Below, one piece after another: positions 54,717-63,020 of a DNA stretch of 64,000 nucleotides. The notes beneath the pieces were generated by a model. That model worked only from the letters and a program-made list of their open reading frames with translations, ran no database searches and was not told the DNA's origin. Source of the stretch: DATKWD01 sp963704815 (GTDB lineage: Bacteria; Actinomycetota; Acidimicrobiia; Acidimicrobiales; Salinilacustritrichaceae); the NCBI GenBank assembly GCA_963704815.1, contig CAVPHU010000001.1, positions 372,001 through 436,000 on the forward strand, in the 5' to 3' direction. The position numbers and the translations under genes were made by a program. Positions within the stretch are counted from its first letter, which is position 1, and each line of letters begins with the position of its first letter.

Positions 54717-56620
54717 CCCGTCAGGACCGGATCCGTTGGCGCAATGCCGCCCTGCTGGGTGGGTTCCTCGCGCTGCTCCCCTACCTGTGGTTGATCAACG
54801 CCGGCCGGATCGACCTGTTCGCGGAGAAGCCGCTCGGCGACTTCTACGACGCCCAAGCCCACTCGCTGCTCGACGGACGCCTCGACGTGCCCGCGGAGGT
54901 GTTGAAGGTCGAGGCGTTCGAGAACGACGGCAAGACCTACATGTACTTCGGGCCGGTGCCGGCGATCCTCCGCATGCCGGTGGCGGCCGTGACCGACGAG
55001 CTCGACGGCCGGCTGACCCAGACGTCCATGACCCTCGGGGTGATCGTGGCCATGTTCTTCGGGTCGCGCCTGCACAAGCGCCTCCGCATCATGGTGCGGG
55101 GCCGCGACCCGTTCACGCGCGCCGAGCTCGTCGGCGCCGGCGCGTTCACCTTCGCCATCGGTGCAGGCTCGAGCCTGTTGTACGTCGCCAACACCCCGAT
55201 CGTCTACCACGAGGCCATCACGTGGGGCGTGGCCATCTCGCTCGGCGCCTACGAGCGGCTCCTGGCCTGGCGCGACGAGCCCACCACCGGCCGCCTCCTC
55301 GGCCTGGTGGCCATCATCACCATCGCCCTGCTCACCCGGAGCTCGGTGGGGGGTGGACCCCTGGCCGCCTTCGCGATGTACTGCGGGCTCGACCTCCTGC
55401 GCCGCCGACTGTCGGCACGACAGATCCTCCGACTCGGGCTGGCCATCCTGCTGCCGGTCATGGTGTACAGCGGCGTCAACTTCGCGAAGTTCGACTCGCT
55501 GTTCTCGGTGCCGTTCCAGACCCAGGGCATCAACGACCTGCGGGCCGACCGCGCCGACGTGCTCGAGGCCAACGACGGCACCATCTTCGGCGTCCGGTTC
55601 CTCCCGTCGACCACCCTCCAGTTCGTGCGGCCCGATGCCCTCGACGTGTCGCGCGAGTTCCCCTACCTCGACTTCCCCGAGCCGGCGACCGTGATCGGCG
55701 ACGTGACCTTCGACGACATCGAGCGCTCGTCGAGCGTGCCGAACACCATGCCGGTGTGGACCGTCCTCGCCGTCGTCGGCATCGTCGCCATCGTGCGCGA
55801 CCGCCGTCTCTGGCGGTTGGCCGTGCCGATCATCGGGGCCACCGCCGGCGTGGTGGTCACCCTGACCATCGGCTACATCGGGCAGCGCTACACCGCCGAT
55901 GCGCTCCCCTTGCTGGTGCTCGCGGGATCGGTGGGGCTGCACCACCTCACCGTCCCGAGCCGCATGCGGTGGCTGCCCGTGTTCGGAGCCCTGCTGGCCG
56001 TCACGGTGTTCGTCGTGCTGGCGCTCGGCCTCCGGTACCAGCGCGAATGGGGCTTCCTGATCGACGAGGACGTGCGGGCCGAGCTGGTGCGCTTCCAGTA
56101 CGGCGACGCACCGGCCCTCGGCGCGCTGCCGGTTCCGCCCGTCGGCAACGAGTTGCCGGGGGTCATCACCGCGCCTGGGTCGCTGTTCGTGATCAACGAC
56201 TCCGCGGCGATCTACTTCGCCAAGGACCGCACCTGGGAACCGGTCGAGCGGATGGCCGAAGGCGGACGCTTCGTCATGGACGTCACCCTTCCGGGGTCGT
56301 TCGAGGCCGCCGAGGTGGTGTCGACGATCGTGGTGGCACCGGCCCCGACGCAGGACGGCGAGCGGGCCTTCACCGTCGCCCACGCCGACCAGGTGAGCGA
56401 CCCGATCGTCTACGAGCCGGGTGAACCGATCTCGTTCGACGCCGTCGTCGACTGGCGCATCGGCTTCGTCACCGTCGAGGTCGACGGCGAGACCGTCATC
56501 GACCCCTTCTACGACGGTCCCCGCACCGACGCGACCGTGAACCCCGACTTCCCCGGCACGATCGACCTCGCCGACCGCGAGCCCACGGCCTGCCGAGCCG
56601 TGGTGGGGCAGGTGGGCTGA
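54713..56620 (+). CDS. Large multispanning membrane protein, possible glycosyltransferase
   Basis: 635 residues from TTG 54713, overlapping the preceding stop. First helix NAALLGGFLALLPYLWLINAG, then FAEKPLGDFYDAQAHSLLDG with outer acidic residues, as in GT-C enzymes. About ten helices follow. The C-terminal 150 residues form a soluble domain (VNDSAAIYFAKDRTW; VDWRIGFVTVEVDGETVI) with a single cysteine-rich end. Not recognised as a named family. Its neighbours suggest a role in building or exporting envelope glycans. Confidence 0.72.
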   Translation: MTRQDRIRWRNAALLGGFLALLPYLWLINAGRIDLFAEKPLGDFYDAQAHSLLDGRLDVPAEVLKVEAFENDGKTYMYFGPVPAILRMPVAAVTDELDGRLTQTSMTLGVIVAMFFGSRLHKRLRIMVRGRDPFTRAELVGAGAFTFAIGAGSSLLYVANTPIVYHEAITWGVAISLGAYERLLAWRDEPTTGRLLGLVAIITIALLTRSSVGGGPLAAFAMYCGLDLLRRRLSARQILRLGLAILLPVMVYSGVNFAKFDSLFSVPFQTQGINDLRADRADVLEANDGTIFGVRFLPSTTLQFVRPDALDVSREFPYLDFPEPATVIGDVTFDDIERSSSVPNTMPVWTVLAVVGIVAIVRDRRLWRLAVPIIGATAGVVVTLTIGYIGQRYTADALPLLVLAGSVGLHHLTVPSRMRWLPVFGALLAVTVFVVLALGLRYQREWGFLIDEDVRAELVRFQYGDAPALGALPVPPVGNELPGVITAPGSLFVINDSAAIYFAKDRTWEPVERMAEGGRFVMDVTLPGSFEAAEVVSTIVVAPAPTQDGERAFTVAHADQVSDPIVYEPGEPISFDAVVDWRIGFVTVEVDGETVIDPFYDGPRTDATVNPDFPGTIDLADREPTACRAVVGQVG

Positions 56621-56643
56621 GGCCGTCGACCCTCCGGCGCGCT

Positions 56644-58087
56644 TCAGGGACGAGTGGGGGCGAGCTCGTAGAGGAACTGATAGGCGAACAGCGTCGGCCT
56701 GATGCCCACCAGGGCGCGATCGACCGTGCTCACGACGGTTCGGGCCCGGCTCGGGGTCGGGGTGTGCTCGCCTGCGCCACGGTCGGCGACCTCGATCGGA
56801 AGGCCCGTGGCCTCGGCCCGGGTGACGGTGAAACCGGCAGCGTCGACCAGGTGCTCGAAGCTTCGGCGGGTGAAGAAGCGCACATGGTCGACGTCGAGGA
56901 TGCCGCGACGGTCGTAGTCGAAGATGCCGGCGGTCACGCGGAGCCGGGGGTACCAGTGGCCGAAGTTCGGGACCGACGTGATGATGCTCCCGCCCTCGGC
57001 CAGCACGCCATGGCACTCCTCGAGCAGCCGGCCCGGGTTCCGGACGTGCTCGAACACGTCGGCGGCGACGATCACGTCGAAGTCCTTGCCGACCTCCGAC
57101 GGGATGCCCTCGGCGAGATCGCCGATCACGAAGTCGTCGACCCGGTCGCGCACCCCCTCGTGCTCGACGAGATCGACGCCGACCACCGTGTGCCCCAGGG
57201 CCGTGGCCGCCTCGGCGAAGGCCCCGTCGCTGCAGCCGAGGTCGAGGACCGCGGGAGGGCCGACGCCGCCGCAGCCACGTCAGCAGCCGGGTGTGCGACG
57301 TGTCGCCGTCCATCTTCATCTCGTAGGCATCGCTGGCGAACGCGCGCTCGCCCGAGCCGAAGCCCATCTTGTGCAGGCGGTACTGCATGGTGTGGGCCGC
57401 GACGTCCTTGGCGTACTTCATGCCGTTGACCCGGCTGATCTCGTCGCCGTAGTAGGTCGGGATCGGCACCTCGACGATCCGCTTGCCGGCCTCGATCATC
57501 TGCAGGATGATCTCGGTGTCGAAGTCGAAGTCGTCGCTGTTGGAGGCAAAGGGGATCTCGGCGAGGGCGTCGACGGAATACGCGCGGTAGCCGCTGTGCC
57601 ACTCGGACAGATCGGTCCCGGCCATGGTGTTCTCCCACTTGGTGAGAATCCGGTTGCCGACGAACTTGTAGAGCGGCATGCCGCCGCCGCGGGCCCCGCC
57701 CTTGTCGAGCATGCGCGAGCCGAACACCACGTCGGCCTCGCCGGCCTCGATCGGCCCGACGATGTCGGGGAGCATCTCGGGCGCGTACTGCCCGTCGCCG
57801 TGGAGCAGGACCACGATGTCGAGCCCGGCCTCGATGGCCCAGCGGTAGCCCGCCTTCTGATTGCCCCCGTAGCCGAGGTTCTCGTGCTGGCGCACGGCGG
57901 TGATGTGCAGATCCTCGGCGAGTTGCTGGTAGCCGAGAGCGATGAGATGGGTGGAGTCGTTGCTGGAATCGTCGCTGACCAGCACTTCGGTGATCCGACC
58001 CCGGAAGTCCGGCGGAATGCGGTCGAGCACTGCCGCAAGGGTCGACGCCGCGTTGTAGGCGACCACGAGGATGCCGATCTTCATCAT
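56644..58087 (-). CDS. Bifunctional GT2 glycosyltransferase / SAM-dependent methyltransferase (frameshift near 57265)
   Basis: From ATG 58087 (or 58084) the N-terminal 280 residues are GT2: ILVVAYNAASTLAAVLDRIP, VLVSDDSSNDSTHLIA, LHGDGQYAPEM (DxD-like), SGYRAYSVDALAEIPF. A methyltransferase domain follows: after correction at about 57265 a DLGCSDGAF SAM site, VVGVDLVEHEGV, FDVIVAADVFEHV, SIITSVPNFGHW. The frameshift lies exactly at the domain joint. Fusion proteins of this kind are known in actinobacterial glycan loci. About 480 residues. Confidence 0.85.
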
Positions 58088-58097
58088 GCCGGCCCGA

Positions 58098-58103
58098 ACG
58101 TTA
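58098..58103 (-). promoter_or_regulatory. Candidate -10 hexamer for the GT2-methyltransferase
   Basis: TAACGT on the minus strand, 10 nt before ATG 58087. Divergent with TAGGGT at 58160. Confidence 0.4.
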
Positions 58104-58159
58104 CCGGTCAGGGCCGATGCCGAGGTGGTGGGGTACCAGGCCTGGAGGGGGCACGTCAG

Positions 58160-58165
58160 TAGGGT
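58160..58165 (+). promoter_or_regulatory. Candidate -10 hexamer for the polyprenol-phosphate mannose synthase
   Basis: TAGGGT ends 7 nt before ATG 58173. Confidence 0.5.
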
Positions 58166-58172
58166 GCTGCCG

Positions 58173-58901
58173 ATGCGCACGATGGTGGTCGTCCCCACCT
58201 ATCTCGAGGCCGAGAACATCGAGATCACCCTGGCCAACCTGCGCACGGCGGTTCCCGATGCCGATGTGCTGGTGGTCGACGACAGCAGCCCCGACGGCAC
58301 CGGCGACCTGGTGCGGGCCTTCGCCGAGCAGGACGAGGCCGTCAGCCTGCTCAGCCGAGCCAAGAAGCAGGGTCTCGGCCATGCCTACCGCGCCGGCTTC
58401 AGCGAGGCGCTCGACCGGGGCTACGAGATCATCTGCCAGATGGACGCCGATCTCAGCCACGACCCCGAAGCGTTGCCCACGCTCCTGACGGCGCTCGACC
58501 AAGGCGCCGACATGGTCATCGGGTCGCGCTACGTACCGGGCGGCTCCATCCCCCACTGGCCGTGGCACCGCCGGGCGCTGTCGAAGTGGGGCAACCGCTA
58601 CACCGGCATCGCGCTGGGCTCCCCCGCGTCCGACGCCACCTCCGGCTACCGGGCGTTTCGAGCCCAGACGCTCCGCGACATCAGCTTCGACACGACCCGG
58701 ATGGGCGGCTACGGATTCCAGATCGAGCTCGCCTACCGCGTGTTCCGCAACGGCGGGAAGATCGCCGAGGTGCCGATCGCATTCACCGATCGTGTGCGAG
58801 GCTTTTCGAAGATGTCACCGAAGATCATGTTCGAGGAGCTGTGGCGGGTCACCTGGTGGGGCATCCGAGACCGGGTGTTCCGCCGTCCCCCGCGATGGTG
58901 A
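58173..58901 (+). CDS. Polyprenol-phosphate mannose synthase (DPMS-type GT2)
   Basis: 242 residues from ATG 58173. VVVPTYLEAENIEITLANL, VLVVDDSSPDGTGDLV, QMDADLSHDPEALP (DxD) and YRVFRNGGKIAEVPIAFTDRVRGFSKMS match Ppm/DPM1 proteins that transfer mannose from GDP-mannose to a polyprenyl phosphate. The C-terminal membrane domain found in eukaryotic and mycobacterial Ppm1 fusions is absent. Its product would feed GT39-like enzymes of this locus, which use polyprenyl-phosphate sugars. Confidence 0.9.
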   Translation: MRTMVVVPTYLEAENIEITLANLRTAVPDADVLVVDDSSPDGTGDLVRAFAEQDEAVSLLSRAKKQGLGHAYRAGFSEALDRGYEIICQMDADLSHDPEALPTLLTALDQGADMVIGSRYVPGGSIPHWPWHRRALSKWGNRYTGIALGSPASDATSGYRAFRAQTLRDISFDTTRMGGYGFQIELAYRVFRNGGKIAEVPIAFTDRVRGFSKMSPKIMFEELWRVTWWGIRDRVFRRPPRW

Positions 58902-60686
58902 CCAGCGCTCGCGACGCACGAGAGACCCGCCGCGGCATCCCCGACCCGATCGAGGGGCCGACGCTCACCAGCCGGGCATGGACCTGGTGGACCGACCACA
59001 AGCGGTTGCGGGCAGGCGTGGCCGTCGCCGTGGTGGTCGTGGTCCTGGCCCCGCTCGTGCTCGGCGCCTGGCGGGCTCCGGGTGCGCCGATGGAGGAGGG
59101 GAAGCTCCTCATCGCCGGCGAACTGGTGCTCGACGGCCAGGTCCCGCACGACGACTTCGAACACTTCTACGGCCCGGCCGACGTCTGGGCCGTCGCGGTC
59201 TCGATGGCCGTCTTCGGCCAGAACGTCGGCGCCGAACGCCTGCTCGGCGTCGCGTACTACATCGTGTTCGTCGGGGCGATCTTCGCCCTGACCCGCCGCT
59301 TCGGGCTCGTCGCCGCGACGCTCGCGGCCCTGACCGCCGGGATCATCCAGATCCCGTTCGGGGTCCACGCGTACTCGTGGTCGGCCGGGGTCGCGTTCGG
59401 GCTGGCCGCCATCGCCTTCGCCCTCGCGGCCATGGGCCCACCCGGCTCGGCCGAGGGCGGTACCCCCTTCGTGGCCCGAACCGACCAGGGGCAGGCCAGA
59501 GCCGCCACCATCTCGGGCGGTCTCGCCGGACTGGCCCTGCTCTACCGACCCGACCTGGTGCTGGCCATCGGCGCCACGTTGCTGGTGCTGGCCCCACGCC
59601 TTCGCCCTGACCTGCGCAAACGTGGCTTCCTCGCCGCCACGGCCACCTGCCTGGTCCCCTACCTGATCCACCTCGCCATGGCCGGTCCCGGCCCCACCTT
59701 CGACGGCATCATCACCTCGACGCTGTTCCGCCTCCGTGACGGCCGCAGCCTCCCGGTCCCTCCTCCGGGCGACGATCTCACGGCGTGGCTCGACCTGTCG
59801 GCCCCCGATCCGCCGCCCTCCCGGGTGCTCCCCGACACCCAACTCGTCGTCCAGCTCCAGTCGTTCTTCTGGCTGACGGCGGCTGCCACCGTCGTGTTGG
59901 TCGTCGTGGCGTGGTACGCCCTCCGCCGCCACCGGACGCATCCCGATGACCGCGGCCATCGCGTCGGTGAGCCTGTTCTCGGCCCTTCTCGTGACCCAGA
60001 TGCTGCAGCGGGCCGACGCCACCCATGTCCGATTCGCGGCATCGACGACGCTCGCCATCGCCCCGGTGGTCGCCGCGGTCGCCCTGCACCTGGTCGATCG
60101 GCGCTTCCCTCGCGACTGGGGGGCGGTGCAGTTCCTGTTGATGTCGGGGTTCGCCATCGCCCTGCTCGTGCCCTACTACACCCTGCGTCTGGCTTCGATG
60201 GACCTCCGCTGGGGTGTGGGCGCCCGGTCGGTCGCCGAGGCGACCAACGACGGCCGGCGGTTCCCGGTCATCGATCCGATCTTCGACGACGTCAGCGGGG
60301 TCATCGACCTGGTCAACCGCGGAGGCCCGGGCAGCGGCCGGATCTTCATCGGGCCGCAGGAACTCAGGCTCGCCAACTACGCCGACAGTTTCCTCTACCA
60401 CCTCTTCAGCAACTATCGCCCCGCCAGCTTCTTCGTCGAGTCGAACCCCGGCATCGCCAACCGCGAAGGATCCGGGCTGGCCGACGACCTCCGACGAGCC
60501 GACGTGCTCGTGCTGTCCGACGAGTACGACAACTGGGACGAGCCCAACGGGTCGAGGGACCTGGGTCCGGACGAACCGAACCAGGTCGTCACCGAGGAGT
60601 TCTGCCTCGCCGGGACCTCAGGGCGCTACGAGGTCCACCTCCGCCGCGGCACGGCCGCCGCCGAACAGTCGTGCGAGGACCCGTAG
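58895..60686 (+). CDS. Multispanning membrane protein, paralogue of 53067 (frameshift near 59945)
   Basis: From ATG 58895, overlapping the mannose-synthase stop. It shares with the 53067 protein GAPMEEGKLL, LLYRPDLVLA, HLAMAGPG, LRDGRSLPVPPPGDDL, YHLFSNYRPASFFVE and VLVLSDEYDNWDEPNG. About ten helices and a soluble C-terminal domain. A single indel near 59945 splits the raw frame, and the downstream part starts again with TAAIASVSLFSALLVTQM. About 596 residues. The acidic outer loop suggests a GT-C-type transferase, the activity being inferred. Confidence 0.75.
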
Positions 60687-60695
60687 GGTACGAGA

Positions 60696-61448
60696 TCAGT
60701 AGGGCCAGGGGGCGTCGCCGGTGTGACCGAGCCGTCGGGCAAGGTCGTCGCGATCGGCGGCCAAGGCACTCTTGATGGCCACCGACCGTGCGAAGTAGCC
60801 CAGTTGGGCCAGCTGACGGCCGGCGTCGCGGACCTGCTCGCGCCGTTCCAGTTCGACCCGGCGGTACCGCGAGAGGGACCGACTCCGCCCCTCGAACACC
60901 CAGTCGCCGGCGAACACCAGCTCTCGGAGCTGGGCCAGCGTCACCCCGACCGAGTTGAACGAATCGTGGATGAGCATGAGGCCGCCCGCTCGGACGCGCC
61001 CACCCCACTCGACGATGTCGGAGCGGGCGGGTGCGTAGCGATGGGCACCGTCGATGAACAGCACGTCGATCTCTCCTTCGACCTCACCGTGGGCCCGATC
61101 GCTGAAGGACCGAACATGATCGACCTTGTGGAGCACGCCGGCGTCGGTCAGGTTGCGGAGGAAGGCGTCGTGGTCGCTCTCGCCCGTCTCGACGCTCGTC
61201 GTCATCTCGCGAGGCCCCCGATCGGTGCCGGCGTGCGGGTCGATGGCGACCACGCGGACGCCGTCGACGGCGCTCGAGCCGAGCACGATGGCCGAGCGGC
61301 CCCGGAAGCTCCCGATCTCGACGATCAGCCCCGGTGGGCTGATCGAGCGGGCGGCATCGTGGAGCATCCGGGCCTGGCCCTTGCTGAGCCATCCCTCGAC
61401 CCCGTCGAGGCGGGCCCAGATGTCTGCGAAGGTGAGCGAGTCCGTCAC
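60696..61448 (-). CDS. Class I SAM-dependent methyltransferase (Methyltransf_24-like)
   Basis: 250 residues from GTG 61448, with TACCGT at leaderless spacing. LIVEIGSFRGRSAIVLG is the SAM site, VVAIDPHAG the acidic end of the second strand, IDVLFIDGAHRYAPARSDIVEWG the catalytic/metal region, and GGLMLIHDSFNS follows. Family members methylate sugars or small acids. A C-terminal basic tail (RRVELERREQVRDAG) may bind nucleic acid or a sugar phosphate, but this is unclear. Divergent from the next GT2 fusion. Confidence 0.83.
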   Translation of the reverse strand: MTDSLTFADIWARLDGVEGWLSKGQARMLHDAARSISPPGLIVEIGSFRGRSAIVLGSSAVDGVRVVAIDPHAGTDRGPREMTTSVETGESDHDAFLRNLTDAGVLHKVDHVRSFSDRAHGEVEGEIDVLFIDGAHRYAPARSDIVEWGGRVRAGGLMLIHDSFNSVGVTLAQLRELVFAGDWVFEGRSRSLSRYRRVELERREQVRDAGRQLAQLGYFARSVAIKSALAADRDDLARRLGHTGDAPWPY

Positions 61449-61455
61449 CGGCGGC

Positions 61456-61465
61456 ACGGTACTAT
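61456..61465. promoter_or_regulatory. Overlapping divergent -10-like hexamers
   Basis: Minus strand TACCGT (61461-61456) ends 7 nt before GTG 61448. Plus strand TACTAT (61460-61465) would give a start near 61472, 25 nt before GTG 61497. The two share bases, so both cannot be engaged at once. Confidence 0.4.
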
Positions 61466-61496
61466 CCAGCGCCGCCCGACCCGGGCACTGCGACCT

Positions 61497-63020
61497 GTGC
61501 CGACACCTGCTCCCGAACTCTCCCGGACAAGCTCCCGCACGCCGGGACCCGCACGATCGCTGGTGATTCCGATGTTCAACGAGGCGATGCGCATCGCCTC
61601 GACGGTCCACACGCTGGCTTCGTCGGCGCCGGCACTGGGCGACCTCGAGCTGCTCTTCGTCGACGACGGCAGCACCGACGCCACGGCCTCACTCGCCGAG
61701 GCGGCACTCGCCGAGCACCCCGAGCTGTCCGGGCGGGTGATCCGACTCGAGCACAACCGCGGGAAGGGGGGCGCCGTCGCCGCGGGGATGGCCCACGCCC
61801 ACGGTCGCGCCGTCGCCTTCGCCGACGCCGACCTGTCCACGCCGCCCTCGGCCATCATCGCCTGCCTCGAGACCGTCGAATCGGGTGATGCCGACGTGGT
61901 CGTCACGAGCCGGCACGCGCCGGACTCGCACATCACCGGTGCTGCTCCGGCGTCGCGCAAGCTCACCACCGACGTGTTCCGTCGCCTGCTCGGGTGGCGG
62001 CTCGGGATGGACCGCTACACCGACACCCAGTGCGGCCTCAAGGGGTTCACCCGCGACGCCGCCCAGGTGTTGTTCACCGACCTCACCGTCCAGCGATTCG
62101 CGTTCGACGTCGAGGTCCTGCTCCGGGCCGAGGTCGCCGGCCTCCGGGTCATCGAATTGCCGATCGAGTGGCACCACGTCGACGACTCGACGGTGCGTCC
62201 CTTGCGCGACGGAGCCCGCATGGCCGTCGATGTGCTGCGCCTCAGAGGCCGCGTTCGTCGCTGGCAGACCGATGCCAACGCCGACCTTCCCGTGCTCGCC
62301 CTGCTCGAGCGACGGCACTGGTGGTACGTGAGCCATCGCGAGGTCATCACCGACGCCATCCGCGACGGCCTCCCGCGCCAGCGCCGCACCCGCGCCATCG
62401 ACACCGCATCGGGAACCGGCACGGTCGTCGACCGCATGGGCGAGCTCGGGTTCGGTCACCGCATCGGCCTCGGAACCTCCGATGCGGTCCTCCGCCACGG
62501 ACGTGGTCCCACTGCCACCCCGGCGGACCTGTCGCTCGCCAGCGAGCGGGCGATCCCGCTGGCCGATGCCACCGCCGATGCCACCATCGCAGTCGACACC
62601 CTCGCAGTGGCCGACGACGACCTCGCTGCGCTCGCCGAGTTGCAGCGGGTGACGCGGCCGGGTGGGCTCGTCGTGGTCACCGGCCCCGGCATGCGATCGA
62701 TGTGGAGCGACTACGACACCGCGCTCGGCCACCGGCGGCGCTACGACCGCGTCGACCTCGAGGCCCTCCTCGACGCGGCGGGGCTCGACGTGGTGCGCGT
62801 GAGCTACTTCCACGCCTGGCTCACCCCGCTCACCCTGCTGCTGCAGCGAACGCCGCTGCGGCGGGTCCTGTTGCAGAAGCCCGAGCAGGCGACCTTCGTC
62901 GACGCTCGCCTCAATCGGCTGCTGCGGGGCTTCGTGGCCGCCGAGTCCTTCCTGCTGCGGCACGTCGACCTCCCGTTCGGACAAGCCATCGTCGCGGTCG
63001 GGCGCCGGCGGGAACCATGA
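61497..63020 (+). CDS. Bifunctional GT2 glycosyltransferase / methyltransferase
   Basis: 507 residues from GTG 61497. N-terminal GT2: LVIPMFNEAMRIASTV, LLFVDDGSTDATASLA, FADADLSTPP (DxD), DTQCGLKGFTRDAA. This resembles dolichyl-phosphate glucosyltransferase-type enzymes. At about residue 265 a methyltransferase domain begins with LERRHWWYVSHREVI, has a SAM site altered to AIDTASGTGTVV (family usual: DVGCGTG) and VVVTGPGMRSMWSDYD. It is in one piece, unlike the 56644 fusion. It overlaps the next gene by 4 nt. Confidence 0.85.
   Translation: MPTPAPELSRTSSRTPGPARSLVIPMFNEAMRIASTVHTLASSAPALGDLELLFVDDGSTDATASLAEAALAEHPELSGRVIRLEHNRGKGGAVAAGMAHAHGRAVAFADADLSTPPSAIIACLETVESGDADVVVTSRHAPDSHITGAAPASRKLTTDVFRRLLGWRLGMDRYTDTQCGLKGFTRDAAQVLFTDLTVQRFAFDVEVLLRAEVAGLRVIELPIEWHHVDDSTVRPLRDGARMAVDVLRLRGRVRRWQTDANADLPVLALLERRHWWYVSHREVITDAIRDGLPRQRRTRAIDTASGTGTVVDRMGELGFGHRIGLGTSDAVLRHGRGPTATPADLSLASERAIPLADATADATIAVDTLAVADDDLAALAELQRVTRPGGLVVVTGPGMRSMWSDYDTALGHRRRYDRVDLEALLDAAGLDVVRVSYFHAWLTPLTLLLQRTPLRRVLLQKPEQATFVDARLNRLLRGFVAAESFLLRHVDLPFGQAIVAVGRRREP

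Noticed and set aside
60723..61496. N-terminal extension of the GT2-methyltransferase gene at 61497
   Set aside because: This stretch lies opposite the methyltransferase gene 60696-61448 and has no conserved text. GTG 61497 gives a normal GT2 start.
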